Positions 1 to 11,657 of a stretch of 64,000 nt of DNA are shown here, piece by piece. Under the pieces are notes generated by a model, which had not been told where the DNA came from, ran no database searches, and was given only the letters and a program-made list of their open reading frames with translations. Numbering within the stretch: position 1 is the stretch's first letter; every line of letters starts with the position of its first letter. A program made the translations under genes and the position numbers. Origin of the DNA: Ignelater luminosus (Eukaryota; Arthropoda; Insecta; Coleoptera; Elateridae); the NCBI GenBank assembly GCA_011009095.1, contig VTPC01090412.1:191000-254999 (forward strand), given 5' to 3'.

Positions 1-1324
1 TTTTTTGGGTTCAATAATAATTTTCAAAAAATCATTGGATTTAGTAAAATACACTCCAATACACCTGTTGATGTCTTGGTTAAGGTTCAAGATGTTTATT
101 TTAACCTTGCTTGTTAATAAATCAGTATGTACCGCTTGTTGGTACAAGTGATCTTTCTAAATCAAATTTTATGAAGCCTAAAAGTAAAAATAAAAATTTA
201 GAATTCAATTGTCCTTCCAATAGATATAGTAGCTTGCTCTGAACATATCTAACGGTTCTCACTGGACCTACCTATAATGATTTTGGTGGATATGAAAGCA
301 AACTGTTTTATCAATGGTTTTAAAAAATGCAGGCCCGGTATTTGATAATTCTGGTAAATTTGTTTAAGTTGGTCTGACAAGTAACTAATTATATTTGACG
401 TATATCACTATAAACACATAGCTACTGCAAGATTTTTGTTAAAAAAATTAAATACAAGATGAGCCAGTCATTTAATTTTACAGATCTTAACACCTCTTTG
501 TGCAACCCTTAGCTATACATAACTCAATCGTAATATCTAAGCTATATTACTGGAATTAATTTCAAATTAAGAGCTATTTAAGCGTTTAAATCTAACACGA
601 ACTTTGTTCAGAATACTAGAAACCTAACAAATTCATCTACTCACTTTCCTATTTCCTCTTTTAACAATTCGTAGAATTTGGAGATTATTATCTTTATGTG
701 AATCGATCAAACGAATGGTGCCTATCTATTATTATAGAAAACTGCTACCGTGCAATGCTATGCAGAGAGAAAATCCTTCTACAAGAAGTGTAGGACATGG
801 AAATAGTTCAGTTTTGCGTCTATAACTTTTCTATAACTCTACAGGTTTCTCTAAATTATTATCTTGATTGTAATATGAAGAATTATTCCTGTGCGAAGTT
901 ATAGTATGTGTCATTAAACAGTAAGTGTAGATATGATTATTATAACACGACAGCAAATTGATAACAAGTAACTACGATTAATTAAGTTTTATTTATAGCT
1001 CAAGAAAAGTCTGAAGACCTCCTCGAATGTTTTGAAAACAGCATCTGCTTAGATTTAAGTTTGATAGTAATAACAGGAATAACAAGGTCTGATTAAAAAT
1101 AACTAAATCATTTTGCATTGGTTCTTCAGTGAAGATTTTATGTACCATCATAATAAAGATATTATTGTAATGCAATACGAACCCTTGTTAAAATTAAAAG
1201 TGCCTCATAAACATATTTGTTTATGGTCAATACTAAAATACAGTTTTGATTTTGCAATTTTAAAGTTAGAAAAAGAATCACAAAAATTATTTTTTATTTT
1301 TACCTTCTCGGTGGTTTGACCTAC
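1..1324. other. No gene recognised
   Basis: AT-rich sequence with scattered stops in all frames. I see no repeat boundary, RNA gene or splice-bounded reading frame. The short open frames around 1.0-1.3 kb have no coding character. Confidence 0.5.
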
Positions 1325-1345
1325 CTGGATAAAACCAGAGGCCTT
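1325..1345 (-). CDS. Candidate 21-nt microexon
   Basis: Read on the minus strand, this segment follows a strong acceptor (tggttttctgttttag) and precedes the donor CAG|gtaggt. It is exactly seven codons, reading KASGFIQ, so inclusion would keep frame. No product is recognised. Flanking sequence to about 1.5 kb is less AT-rich than its surroundings but has no open frame. A second donor (GACGTAG|gtaaga, about 1.49 kb) has no open exon in front of it. Splice-like motifs arise by chance in T-rich DNA, so support is modest. Confidence 0.25.
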
Positions 1346-3112
1346 CTAAAACAGAAAACCATGAGTTAGAATTGATACAGAGGCTGAGATTTTCATGTCA
1401 CTTTTGAATCTTAGGCCGCCTATCATTAATCTTTACGTCTAGGAGGCCGAATACTTTACGCCGTACTTCTTATCTCAAGTCTCTTACCTACGTCACTTTA
1501 AGCCAAGTGAGACAGCTGAATACCATTAATTAACCCAAAAAAATAAAAGCATAAAATTATAAACGTGGGTGATATCCTTTTTTACCTTTTTTCTTCTTGT
1601 AGTGTAATGCATTTTATAGCATAACCTGCACGTCTATAATTTATCATTTTGTATATACAAACTTGCATTGAATCGTAGGTATATATAAAATGAGAATTTA
1701 AATGGGTAGATGTACTATGTAGTATGTAGGTAGAAAAGGAATGAAAGTAAATCTGAAGATTCTTGGATTTAATTATAATTTAATTAGACGAAATAGAAGT
1801 CAAATAGTTTACATGTTAGTTTATTTATAAAGGAAAATAGAATGGATGCTTGCTTGTGAACAAGGTTATTTGCATTATTAAGGGAGACTGATCTAAAAAT
1901 AGATGTAATAAACTAATAAATGTCTTGGGTCTTCGTTCGGAATTTAAATTTGATCAGAAGAATTCATTCTTTTATGTAATAGATTCTCGAAATTGGCTGC
2001 AGTCAATTTTGTACCGTTAATTATTTTTTCTTGTTATTATAATTAGTGAAGAAGGAAAAAATAATTAAGATTTTAAATTTTAGTTAAAACGAATTTGAAA
2101 AACCCAAATGTTGCATGTACTAATTTAAAAACGAGCATTTATCATTAGTCGTCAATACTCTATAAACATCACCTGTCTGTCACCATAGCGTAAGAAGAAA
2201 ATAAAAGCGTCTAATACAATTTAAGTATCAATCAGGGTCAAATGAAAATACAGAACAGTAATTACAAGTACAATAAGACAACATTTAGTCTCAGTAGGAC
2301 CACTCAACATTATTAGAGAAGACATAAATTAACACTAAACAAGCTATGATTAATGATCTTAACACTAATAAAATTTTGAGTATTAGCACATTAAGAATTT
2401 GTTCTATAATTATTCTTGTAGTTGTCTTGTTATATATAATATCAAGGTTAAAATTTGGTGTTATAAATATTCGTTAAATTTCTTTAAGATTTATTCGTCA
2501 AGAATTTCTTTATTTAAAAGAAAGTACAGTTATTCAGATGAAACTTACATAAATCTTATCCGGTTGTGGTGTTTAGTATTGTTAAGCCCCTTGTTACCTA
2601 CTGTGATCATTACTTGCCTATTCGTCTAAAATTTTCATCTTGTAAAAATCAAAATATACGATTTCATTCTAATGAGTGTTTAGTCGCTTAAAGTGCCATC
2701 ATCTTCATATGTTTTAACTCAACTTCTTTTTATAGAATGCACAGATCAGATATTCAAGATTGCTTAAGTCATTAAATTCTTTTTTATCAGAAAAAAGTAA
2801 ATTTCACAGGAATTTAGTAAGACGTTTTGTGTTTGGAATGGTTTTTTTATATTGGCAAAGTGGTGCTTAACAAAATGAATAGCAGATTAGCATTAACTAA
2901 CACATTCAGACTATTTTATTTGCCAAGAAGGATTTTCCTGTTACATGAAGAAAATTTTCTCTTCCTTCTTGGTGTAACAGAAGAAAGCTTTTGGTTTAGA
3001 AATTTAATTACAATTTCAAAAACCTTAAAATCTAAATTGACTATCTGTAATTTCTTGATTTAAACAAAAAATAAATTATGTCATATTTTAAAATCTAATG
3101 TTTTTGTTTTAG
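1346..3112. other. No gene recognised
   Basis: The first 170 bases have a mildly higher GC content and an imperfect inverted motif (GGCCGCCT near 1.42 kb, AGGAGGCC near 1.44 kb). The rest is AT-rich with only chance-length frames. Confidence 0.45.
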
Positions 3113-3158
3113 GTTGGAAACTTCAGATTCAATGATACAAGGTTGTCATCAGCAAAAG
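3113..3158 (+). CDS. Candidate 46-nt internal exon
   Basis: A textbook small exon. A CTAAT branch-like site lies about 18 bases upstream of the acceptor tgtttttgttttag, and the donor is AAAG|gtaaga. Two of three frames are open: VGNFRFNDTRLSSAK and LETSDSMIQGCHQQK. The 46-nt length would shift frame if skipped. No plus-strand partner exon is evident within several kilobases, so flanking introns would be long. No family is recognised. The combined splice signals are among the best in the window. Confidence 0.4.
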
Positions 3159-4715
3159 GTAAGAAAGAAATTATGAATTATAATAATACTTTTCCAGCGA
3201 TCACGAAATCATTTATTATTTTATATTTAAAAAAGATATCTGAACAAACAATGCAATCAAGAAATAACAACATGTGTTAGCAACATAGTTAATTACAATC
3301 ATTTTAGTGGAAGTCGTTACACATAAAGTAATAACTGAACTGTTACAATTATAATAAAACTATAACAGTAACAGAAGTAAACAGATAACAGCGTCTATAG
3401 TTCCTAAAACTATTTATTTTAAAATAAATAGCAATCCCATTGTGATCTTCTGGGGATAATATCCTGGTAGCCACAATTATAAAAAGTGCCATCAAATTAT
3501 AAATTATCTCTTTTTTATATGTTTCACTGTAAAATGTAATATATCATCAGTTGACTGCTAGATAAGAAGTACTTGTAGCTTGTAAAGTTTTATCGACTAT
3601 AGCAGTCCTACGTTTCCTTTTTAGCCTATTTAATTGCTATTATATTATGTACATCCTCTCCATAACTTCAATAATTTGTAGCTCCCTAAAGATTCGAAAC
3701 AGTTCCATTTCAAAATCTGCCATCTAGTTCGCTTTTTACTAGCTAGCCTAAATTTCAAGTTCTATTAAATTCTAAACCCACGTGTCTTTCTAAAACAATT
3801 CACAAGAGAATTTCAAGCGCGAATTTTGTTTCTGTTTTGTGGGGAAAACCCGAAAGGTGTTTTTGTCAGTAAATAAATTTCAATTTCCATCAAACTAAAA
3901 ATGCAACTTTATGGATTTTTGTTGCTATTGTAGTATGCTCTTCATTTCATAGCAAATGCGAGATTCTATCTTAACATTTCAACAATTTCTCAGGTTTATG
4001 CTGTACTTTCTCTTTTTCGATAATATTTTTAGACTTTCCTTATTCATTTTAGGTTATAAATTCTTACATTGACAAAGTATTTTGTAATATTTTCTCATTG
4101 CTTTTTATTACGAAATCTGCCAAGTGTCTGACATAGGTTCAGATATAAATGACATACAACACTTCTGCACTAAATGTGTTTCACGAATTACTTTTGGTTT
4201 TTATCTTGTAATATCCATTTAAAACTGTCAAAATCAAAATCAAAGCTTCATCAAATAAACTTTTTGGTGTGTACTTATCAATTGCTTGTTTAACTGTTTT
4301 CATGTTTGTTGTACATCTTTGCCTCTATTATTTTAGAAAAAAATTATTATTGATACAAATTTATACTATTGTGAGTATTTATCACATCAAAACAATGCTC
4401 GTTCTGCTTTTCAAATTAATTCGTATCTAAGCTATCACTATTTATGTATCCTACATACTAAACACCAACATATTTTAAAATATTTAATCATAAAAACATA
4501 TATCCTTAGATAATAAATCTAAAAAGTACATCTCATTGTTACTAACAATAAATACGTCTTTAAAAGACCTTAACTTAATTATAATTTCAATATACTTCCT
4601 ATATTTATAATTATTATAATATGAAATACTACAAAAACTATTTTACAACAAAAAGAAAACAAAAAGAAAACTTAAAAAAATGTTACGTTGCTTTGTATGC
4701 ACCACACAAACCTCT
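3159..4715. other. No gene recognised
   Basis: AT-rich. On the minus strand an AATAAA hexamer lies near 4105-4110. It could serve as a distant polyadenylation signal for the candidate terminal exon at 4716-4828. Nothing else is supported. Confidence 0.4.
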
Positions 4716-4828
4716 CTAGAACCGAATTTGTCGCCTGATTTCAAACAAATTCGGATCTACAGGGTAGATGTAGAGCATTAACATGCGGCGACAATCTTCT
4801 AACATTTTCTTATAATCCGAGCACGTAC
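4716..4828 (-). CDS. Candidate terminal coding exon, product unknown
   Basis: On the minus strand a 36-codon frame ends at a TAG (4716-4718). It contains DYKKMLEDCRRM followed by YIYPVDPNLFEIRRQIRF, with balanced, protein-like composition and two cysteines. A good acceptor (ttttgtatttcag) ends at 4837, but that junction gives no long frame. The coding frame needs the next AG, eight bases on, so the exact junction is uncertain. The exon would enter with two leading bases. The candidate exon at 28169-28289 leaves one base and would fit in phase, which may be chance. The family is not recognised. A 10-bp inverted repeat (CCGAATTTGT/ACAAATTCGG) lies inside the coding stretch. Confidence 0.38.
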
Positions 4829-7599
4829 CTCACAACCTGAAATACAAAACACATAAATATTACAAATATATAAAACTTGTTTTAACTATCTATACGAAAA
4901 ACATTAAAATCTGTAATTATATTAAATTATTGATAATATAATAGAAGCTCCTTGAACTTTTTCCGTTCTCAAAAGTAATTGGTATTAAACTTGAAAATTG
5001 CACTCTAGAAATTTCCAAGGAACAAGAGAAAATGGCCTTAAGGCTGTGATTGAATGACACCAGTGAATACAAGTATAGATCAACTTATTTTCAAGTAAAA
5101 TTTTGAAAGAAACGGGTTCGCTGAGATAAGGTGTCGATAAAATACGATCCAATCACTATGGATGCTGAAAATGGACAAAAGATTTTGCGAGAGCAAACTA
5201 TGATTTTCTAGGGATATGCTTGAGCGAATGTTTCTTAAAAAATTCTTAAATCTCCAATCCTTTTAGTTAAAATACTTTTTGGAAACTTTATTTTAGTAGA
5301 ATAACATAAAGGTCAAATATTGAAAAGGAGGTTAATCGAATAAAAATAATTTGTTATCACGACAACATATAAACTTAACAAATTATGTCCTAAATGTATT
5401 TTGTCGAACTTTATTGCTTTGTGCGATTTTGGCCACTTCGTACTATTTTTTATTAAGACATTTGTAGATACTTCCGACATAAACTTTTTCGTAAACGAAG
5501 GTTATAAAAAAGCTTTTAGATAATTGTGTTTATGAAAACACTTATGAATTCTTGGCCAATCTAACTAGACAAATTTGAAAAAAATCTTTTTTCTAGGAAA
5601 ATATCAAATCAAATCGATCAAATTCTAAAAAATGTTTCTTTTTATATAATTTTCCACAACAAAAATAATTCTAAAAATAATTTATCCTGTTTTCATGGTA
5701 GACTAACAGAAAACAATGCTTTGGTTCCCTAAATCATTGCCAGAAGCTTTATTCGTTTTGAAAAATATAAACAAAACAATTATTCCAAAAAATACTTCAT
5801 CATATTTTTGTCATTTACGTTTATATTATACGATTTCTAAACCGAAATCGCTACTGATAACTATATTTTTTACACTTCGTAAATTACTGATAAAAGCAGC
5901 CATTGGCTATACACAAATGTCAGGGGAAATATGATCTATTAAGCACTTTTGAAATTTCAGAGAGCGGAGATTCCCTAAATATAAACAGTGCTATATTTTC
6001 AACAAAACAGGAAGTTGTTGATGAATTTTAATGTAAATTTAGTTTAAACTCCGGCTTAAAATACTGTTTCTGCTATATGAATTTTTAAAACACATTAAAT
6101 TTTTAAATTATAGCACTATCTGTTGATTTATTGTGCCAAGTTAAATAGATGCAGTAAAACAGTTTTAAAATAGAACTTTTAAAATTTTTATTACTAAATT
6201 TATATTTTCTTTGTGTAAAGAGAGAATCTTCAGACGTTTAATTTCCATTGTTGTTTTAACATAATTCTGTAACTAAATTTAGATAACATTGGAATTGTGA
6301 GCAAATTTCATATAGATATTATTGCATTATAAAATTATTTTCTATTCAATTTTTTAACATTTAGACCACCTTTCTTTTTATTGATTAGATGACGCTTACG
6401 AAATGTAACCTTTTGAATAATTCTGGAATTTAGAATGATTACACTTGTAAAAAGAATCGGGGAAAAATTGTCATGCGTTTGTTAGTGGAAATATCTACAT
6501 AAGTTTTCCATATTTTATTACCAACGAACATGCTGTATTTTTCTATTAGACTGATCTAAGGAATCAAGTGAAAATCTTGGTGTTAGCAAAATGAAAGATA
6601 TACATATAAAGTTGTATCTATTGTTGATATTCCCATATTTAGCCTTTGTTTCTCAATATTCCTTTAAAACTTCAGTTACATACAATTTTTGGACTACAAA
6701 CACCAGCACGTATCACAGAAAAAAATCAAGAAACAAAAAACTACTAACTATTAATGCAAAGAAGAAATTTAAGAATAAGTAGGTTTAGAAAGTAATAAAA
6801 TATATAGGTAACCAAAAAGTTCTAGCATTCTAGACAAATCTTCACGTTCATTTAACTATAGTAAACCTCCTCAAAATATATGAAAGTATAAAAATTTCTA
6901 TAGCGTGTAGTGTCCAAAGACTGCGCTCAGAAAACGAAAACTGCCTGAAGTGTCAGAAATATCAAGGACGCGCGTAAACCGTAAAATACTAAATTTCTGA
7001 TATTTGATGATGATAATAATGGTGATTGAGGTACATGATAATGTACGAAGAAGCATTTATTGACTCCATTGTTTTGCAGAGTAGTTATGATGCTCAGTTC
7101 CGTAAAGAGCCTTTCCATCATTATTAGTCTCACAATTCTTCTCTTAAAATTTCTAAAAGAGCAAAATAAAAATACAATGTACATAATGGTTATTAAGATG
7201 TCTTCATAGAAAGAAACAACACTAATTATAGTACAGTTGATGTGGTATTAAGATACTGTTTTTGGTCCTGAGGTTCCTTTTGATCTGCTTGGTTCAGTTT
7301 GGTAGGTTTTTTGCCACATCTACTCATATGTCTAAAAACGCATCTCAATTGCAGGACAGATAGAGGAATTCTAAGATCAGTCTAGATGTCAAAGTTGATG
7401 AAAATAATTTTCCAAAAATACACATTGAGAACTACAGCATGGAGAAAGGCGGGACTATTGCACTCAAATAATATATTGTCGCTTGGGTTTCTCCTTAAAC
7501 CCCAATGTATTTGTAAATTAGATAAAACCGTTCAAAACGAGCAACTAAAATATAACTACCATCACCACCGCTCTGAGAAGTGTGATACTTTCCAGTAGT
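4829..7599. other. No gene recognised
   Basis: AT-rich DNA with chance-length frames such as those near 5.7, 6.6 and 7.0-7.2 kb. None has a recognisable motif or convincing splice boundaries. Confidence 0.45.
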
Positions 7600-8260
7600 T
7601 TAGGGAAAATAAATTTGTGAAGATCATCTTTACAAAAAATCCAGAACTATTTTATAGTTATTTTCCTAACTTCTTCTTGCATCTTTTTGAGATTCCTTTC
7701 ACTATAATTTGCTTTGCATATTGTTCTAGATTTTTTTTAAATAAATGGTTTGTAACAGTAGCACTTTATATTCGACGATCCAAACACCTTCTAGAACGGG
7801 CACCTCTGATTGGTTGCCATACTACAAATATTGGAAAAATCCATTGTCAGGCATGCCTATCCAGATACTGGTTTTCATGTCAATATCTTTAGTTTATTTC
7901 TACCTTGTCCTTCTTTGATTTTGTTTCTCTAGAGATGTCCATTCCAATCTTCTTGTTCGTCATCTTTGCTCTCCTACTCTTTTTACTTCACATATCAGCA
8001 ATAGTTGTTGTGTCTCAATGTCGTCAAATAATAGTTCTTTTAATTTCCATTTTTCTTTGAATATCGTCATTTCTAATTGAAAATTGCTTACATTTACGTT
8101 TTTGTCAATATTGATCATCAAACCAGCTTCTTCCTAATAAGCTGTTTGCTTTCGCATCATTAACTTAGATGAGCAACTTTAATAGTCTTACAGTATCTCA
8201 GCCACTTTTTAATATGCAGTATCTGGAGTCTTCTCGTGCAAAACTAGTTACATTTTCAGG
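7600..8260 (-). mobile_element. Degenerate RTE-like LINE 3' portion
   Basis: Broken frames on the minus strand resemble the end of an RTE/BovB-type reverse transcriptase. EEAGLMINIDKN resembles the family's 'AGLKINxxKTK' segment after the catalytic loop. Further on, MPDNGFFQYL and GARSRRCLDRRI resemble the conserved C-terminal 'RMPDxRxPK...RGRPRxRWxD' stretch. Stops and frame changes interrupt it throughout, so it is long dead. The upstream catalytic core and both ends are not visible. The call rests on remembered family patterns, not on an alignment. Confidence 0.35.
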
Positions 8261-10447
8261 CGATAAATTGTTGCCTACTTGCACTCCTGTAACAGCTATT
8301 TAGATACAATTCCAAAGAAGTCAGTCAGTCAGTTGATAGCAATAGAAGAAGTGAAATTTTGTTTTGATTTACATTACACCAAACTACTTTGAAATATTTC
8401 TGTCTTTAGTTTGTACATATTTGCAAAAGTTGAGATTATCAGTTGTTTGAATTGGAAAACATAATGCAATTTAGATCTCTTGCAAAATACTTTACATTTC
8501 CACCTTTGATACGAACATCCTACAACATATTTTTGACTGAAAAGTACAGAATGGAACGTGAACTGTTCTCTAACTTTAGAGTTTCAGTTTACATGTAGTC
8601 ACTAGGAAGCACAATCAAATAAACTTTGCTTTTTGTTTATGGTTTTGGGGATATTGGGGCTCTTTTCCCCATTGAGTTTGCAATCTGAGGCTTATTTAGT
8701 TTAAGTGAAAGTTTTGGATTTGTATTAAATTTACATATTTTCTTTTGCTTTCCAAAAATAATTTTAGATATCTAAGTAGTGTTTACTGTAAGACTAATGT
8801 GCCTTATATTTCTTGCTGATGCTTCTTTTAACGATTTTATTTATACATTAGAGTACCTAGTAATTTTTTTACAGCAAAACAATATTTCGACATTTTCTGC
8901 CTAAATATGATCAATACATTAAGTTGCTTTTGCTTTTCTATTTATTGTACAATTTAACTTTCTAATTTTAATAGTAATTATTCTTAGAAAAAATTACATT
9001 CATATTTTGTAGGTTTACCTGACTTTTTTGTTTCTGTTTGCGTTGTAATGCTTTGTACTTTCTTCTCTTGTTTCTTTTTAAAATCGACTGAAGTATCCAC
9101 GTTTAGGACAGTGGATTTTCAATGTGAAAAATATCCTTTCGTTTTTGTTCATTCTTTCTGTGAGTGAGTGATTTTATTTCTTCAGTTTCTTCATAAACGA
9201 ATGTTCCGATGACAGTCTAAGTAAAAGGAATTTGATTAGATTCGTAATCCTAGAATTAATAACAGTGTAGTATCTACTATGTACAAGATAGTTTCCGTTA
9301 TAGCATTATACATTACAAAACAAACCCAGATGATTCATTTTTACGTAGTTAATTAAGTGTTAATTGGAGTGAAATATCAGCCTTTTAAAATTATTGTACG
9401 AGATCTCTGATGTTACTTATCTAAAATCTAAACCCAACTGTCTTCGCCGTTTAATTTCCGGTAGTCAATTACCAGTGGCAATTTTTCTTCACTCCAAGTA
9501 TGTAGTTACTGCTTGGAAGCTTCCAATTAGGTGACAACCAAGATAAACTTAAAGTCTTTTTAAATATCATTTATAAAATTATTTTGTCTTAGAAAATCTT
9601 AGAGGTAATACTCAAACTACTGTAATAATTAAGTACATACTACTTATAGCTTTGTGTCTTCTTGGTTATGTTATTAATCAAACAAAAAACGCAACTATTT
9701 TTAAAACGCTAACACAAAAACTATTTAGACTTCTTTTCTTGAATTTTTCTAGTTACAAGAATTGCTAAAACTGTATACAAGCTATACCAACAGGTATGTC
9801 TTAATTAAAATCTAAGAGTGTACATAGTTGAAATTTACTTTTAAAATCGAATATGTTTCTTATACAGAATTGATAATTATTAATAAATGAAGAAATACAC
9901 GTTTTGACAGTAATTGGAACTCTTCTTATTTCAAAATTTATTCAGGCTAAAAGACGTACAGAATAGAAGTTCGTATAGAATAAATATTATGAATAATATT
10001 GATAAATCACGTCTAGAGAGACTTTGCTTTAGAAAAAAAATATAAAAAGCTGCGTTTATTGCAAATAAATGTGCGCAAATAAAAAGAAATATCTATAGTG
10101 AAATTATAGCCTGAACAGACAGTGTGTTGTACCTAATAAATTCTTTATTATAGCCGAAAAATTGCTTATACTAAAAATTAAATGATGGGCCATAATACGT
10201 GTAACAGTATAACATTATTGCTTTTCTAGATCTAGATCAAAACAAAAATCAGTACATAGGCAACCCATCGTACAATTTAGTACTTAACTTACAAACTATA
10301 ATTTATAGTAAAACAAGCTGGCTTTACATTTATTTTTAAATAAAATCTAATTAACATCTTACTCACAACCATTCCTAACGTGAAAATTCTCCAGATTCCA
10401 CATACAATATTGTACATAACTTCCAAAATTTGTACTTGAGAATGGAC
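8261..10447. other. No gene recognised
   Basis: AT-rich, unassigned. It contains a perfect 14-bp palindrome TTGGAAGCTTCCAA at 9513-9526, which includes one inverted GAA/TTC pair, and nothing else of note. Confidence 0.45.
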
Positions 10448-10598
10448 TCAATTTAAATACTGCTGTTGCTGTTCTTGCTGTAATACATCAGTGGTATCAT
10501 CACATAGTTGAAACGTGTTGTTTTCCCTAAGTAACTCGATTTTTTGCTTATCATTGTGTTGCTTCAAGAAACTTGTTTACTCCTACATCCAAGCGTAT
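10448..10598 (-). CDS. Candidate terminal exon with two overlapping frames
   Basis: The minus strand has an acceptor (cgttttgattacag) ending at 10599. Reading from 10598 gives IRLDVGVNKFLEATQ and a double stop (TGA TAA). In another frame, starting about 25 bases in, a 41-codon run reads SFLKQHNDKQKIELLRENN and ends VLQQEQQQQYLN with a stop at 10448-10450. The Q-rich tail comes from a short CAG/CAA run. Either frame could be a C-terminus, or the Q-rich part could be untranslated. No family is recognised, and neither frame joins the 36.6-kb exon in phase. Confidence 0.28.
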
Positions 10599-11566
10599 CT
10601 GTAATCAAAACGTATAATTAAGATTTAACATAGGAAATTTTAAGTGTGATATCAAAAAAATAACATCAAAATTAAATTACTAGATTATAATTATGGCAGA
10701 GTTATGAGCATGTTTATTTATAGTGGCCTTTTTATATTTTTAATTAGGTGATATATAAATTTAAAAATTAACTAACGGTTTTACTGACGGCTTCTGTGTA
10801 CGTAAGTGAAGCCACGCGTATCATATTAATGGAGTTATTTCAACAGAATACATTACACAGTTACCAGGTCCCTCGTTTATAAGAACCAATAATTAAAACA
10901 CATATTCACCAAATGAGTAACAATGTGAGTTTGCCATACACGATATTTTTTGTGCCCTAAAAGAACAAACCAATTACAAAGTATTGATTTTTGTAGGCGA
11001 GATAAAAATACTTTCGTTTGAATGTACAATTATTTTATACATGTACAGTGAAATTAAAGTAATAGGAGTTTACTAGACAAACAATCATGTATAGTATAAC
11101 TTATTGTACCTTTAAACCGGAAGGTTATGGATTGAATTTCTTGCACAACGTCAGACTGATAATTTGTAAAAAGACCTTTCAACAGTTAAATTATTAGAAT
11201 TTCAATTAGACTTGACCAGCACCAGCAAATACAAGAGAGAATACTAAAAGACAAGAAATTGTTTTAGTTTGATGGACAGATTCACCATCGGTTTGTTCAA
11301 AAAAATATACGAATGTTAGCTTAGAAATATTGTTAGCATTGTGAATTTATCATTAGACAGTATCTTATATCGTGTTAATTTCCTAAGATAGCATTCTCAT
11401 ATCACATTGGAATGTTGATTTTCAACACGTGGACAATTACGAATATTAGGAGACGTTAAGCCTAGAAAGTTATTTCAGACAAGAAGACTATTAATAAAGG
11501 ACTGGGTTTTATCGGAAAGACAGATTTATCATGAAAGCTAACGGAATATATCACAAGAACCCTAGA
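10599..11566. other. No gene recognised
   Basis: AT-rich, with no repeat boundary or coding signal seen. Confidence 0.45.
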
Positions 11567-11657
11567 CTAAATGTCAAAGTCAACTGTAACTGAGAGTTTC
11601 TTGCTCCCATCAGCAGTTATGAAATCCAACATTTCACGAAGCTGCAATCTAGTAATC
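11567..11657 (-). CDS. Candidate terminal exon, possible end of the long minus-strand gene
   Basis: After an acceptor at 11658-11659 (T-rich tract, then gttgtag), one leading base and 29 codons run to a TAG at 11567-11569. They read ITRLQLREMLDFITADGS then KKLSVTVDFDI. The leading G completes the TG left by the candidate exon at 36568-36702 to a tryptophan codon, so the two can be spliced in frame. The same frame stays open upstream, so the junction is not forced by a stop. No minus-strand AATAAA lies close downstream. The product is not recognised. Confidence 0.27.

Noticed and set aside
9513-9526. Heat-shock element at the palindrome TTGGAAGCTTCCAA
   Set aside because: Only one inverted GAA/TTC pair is present, and no promoter or gene lies nearby.
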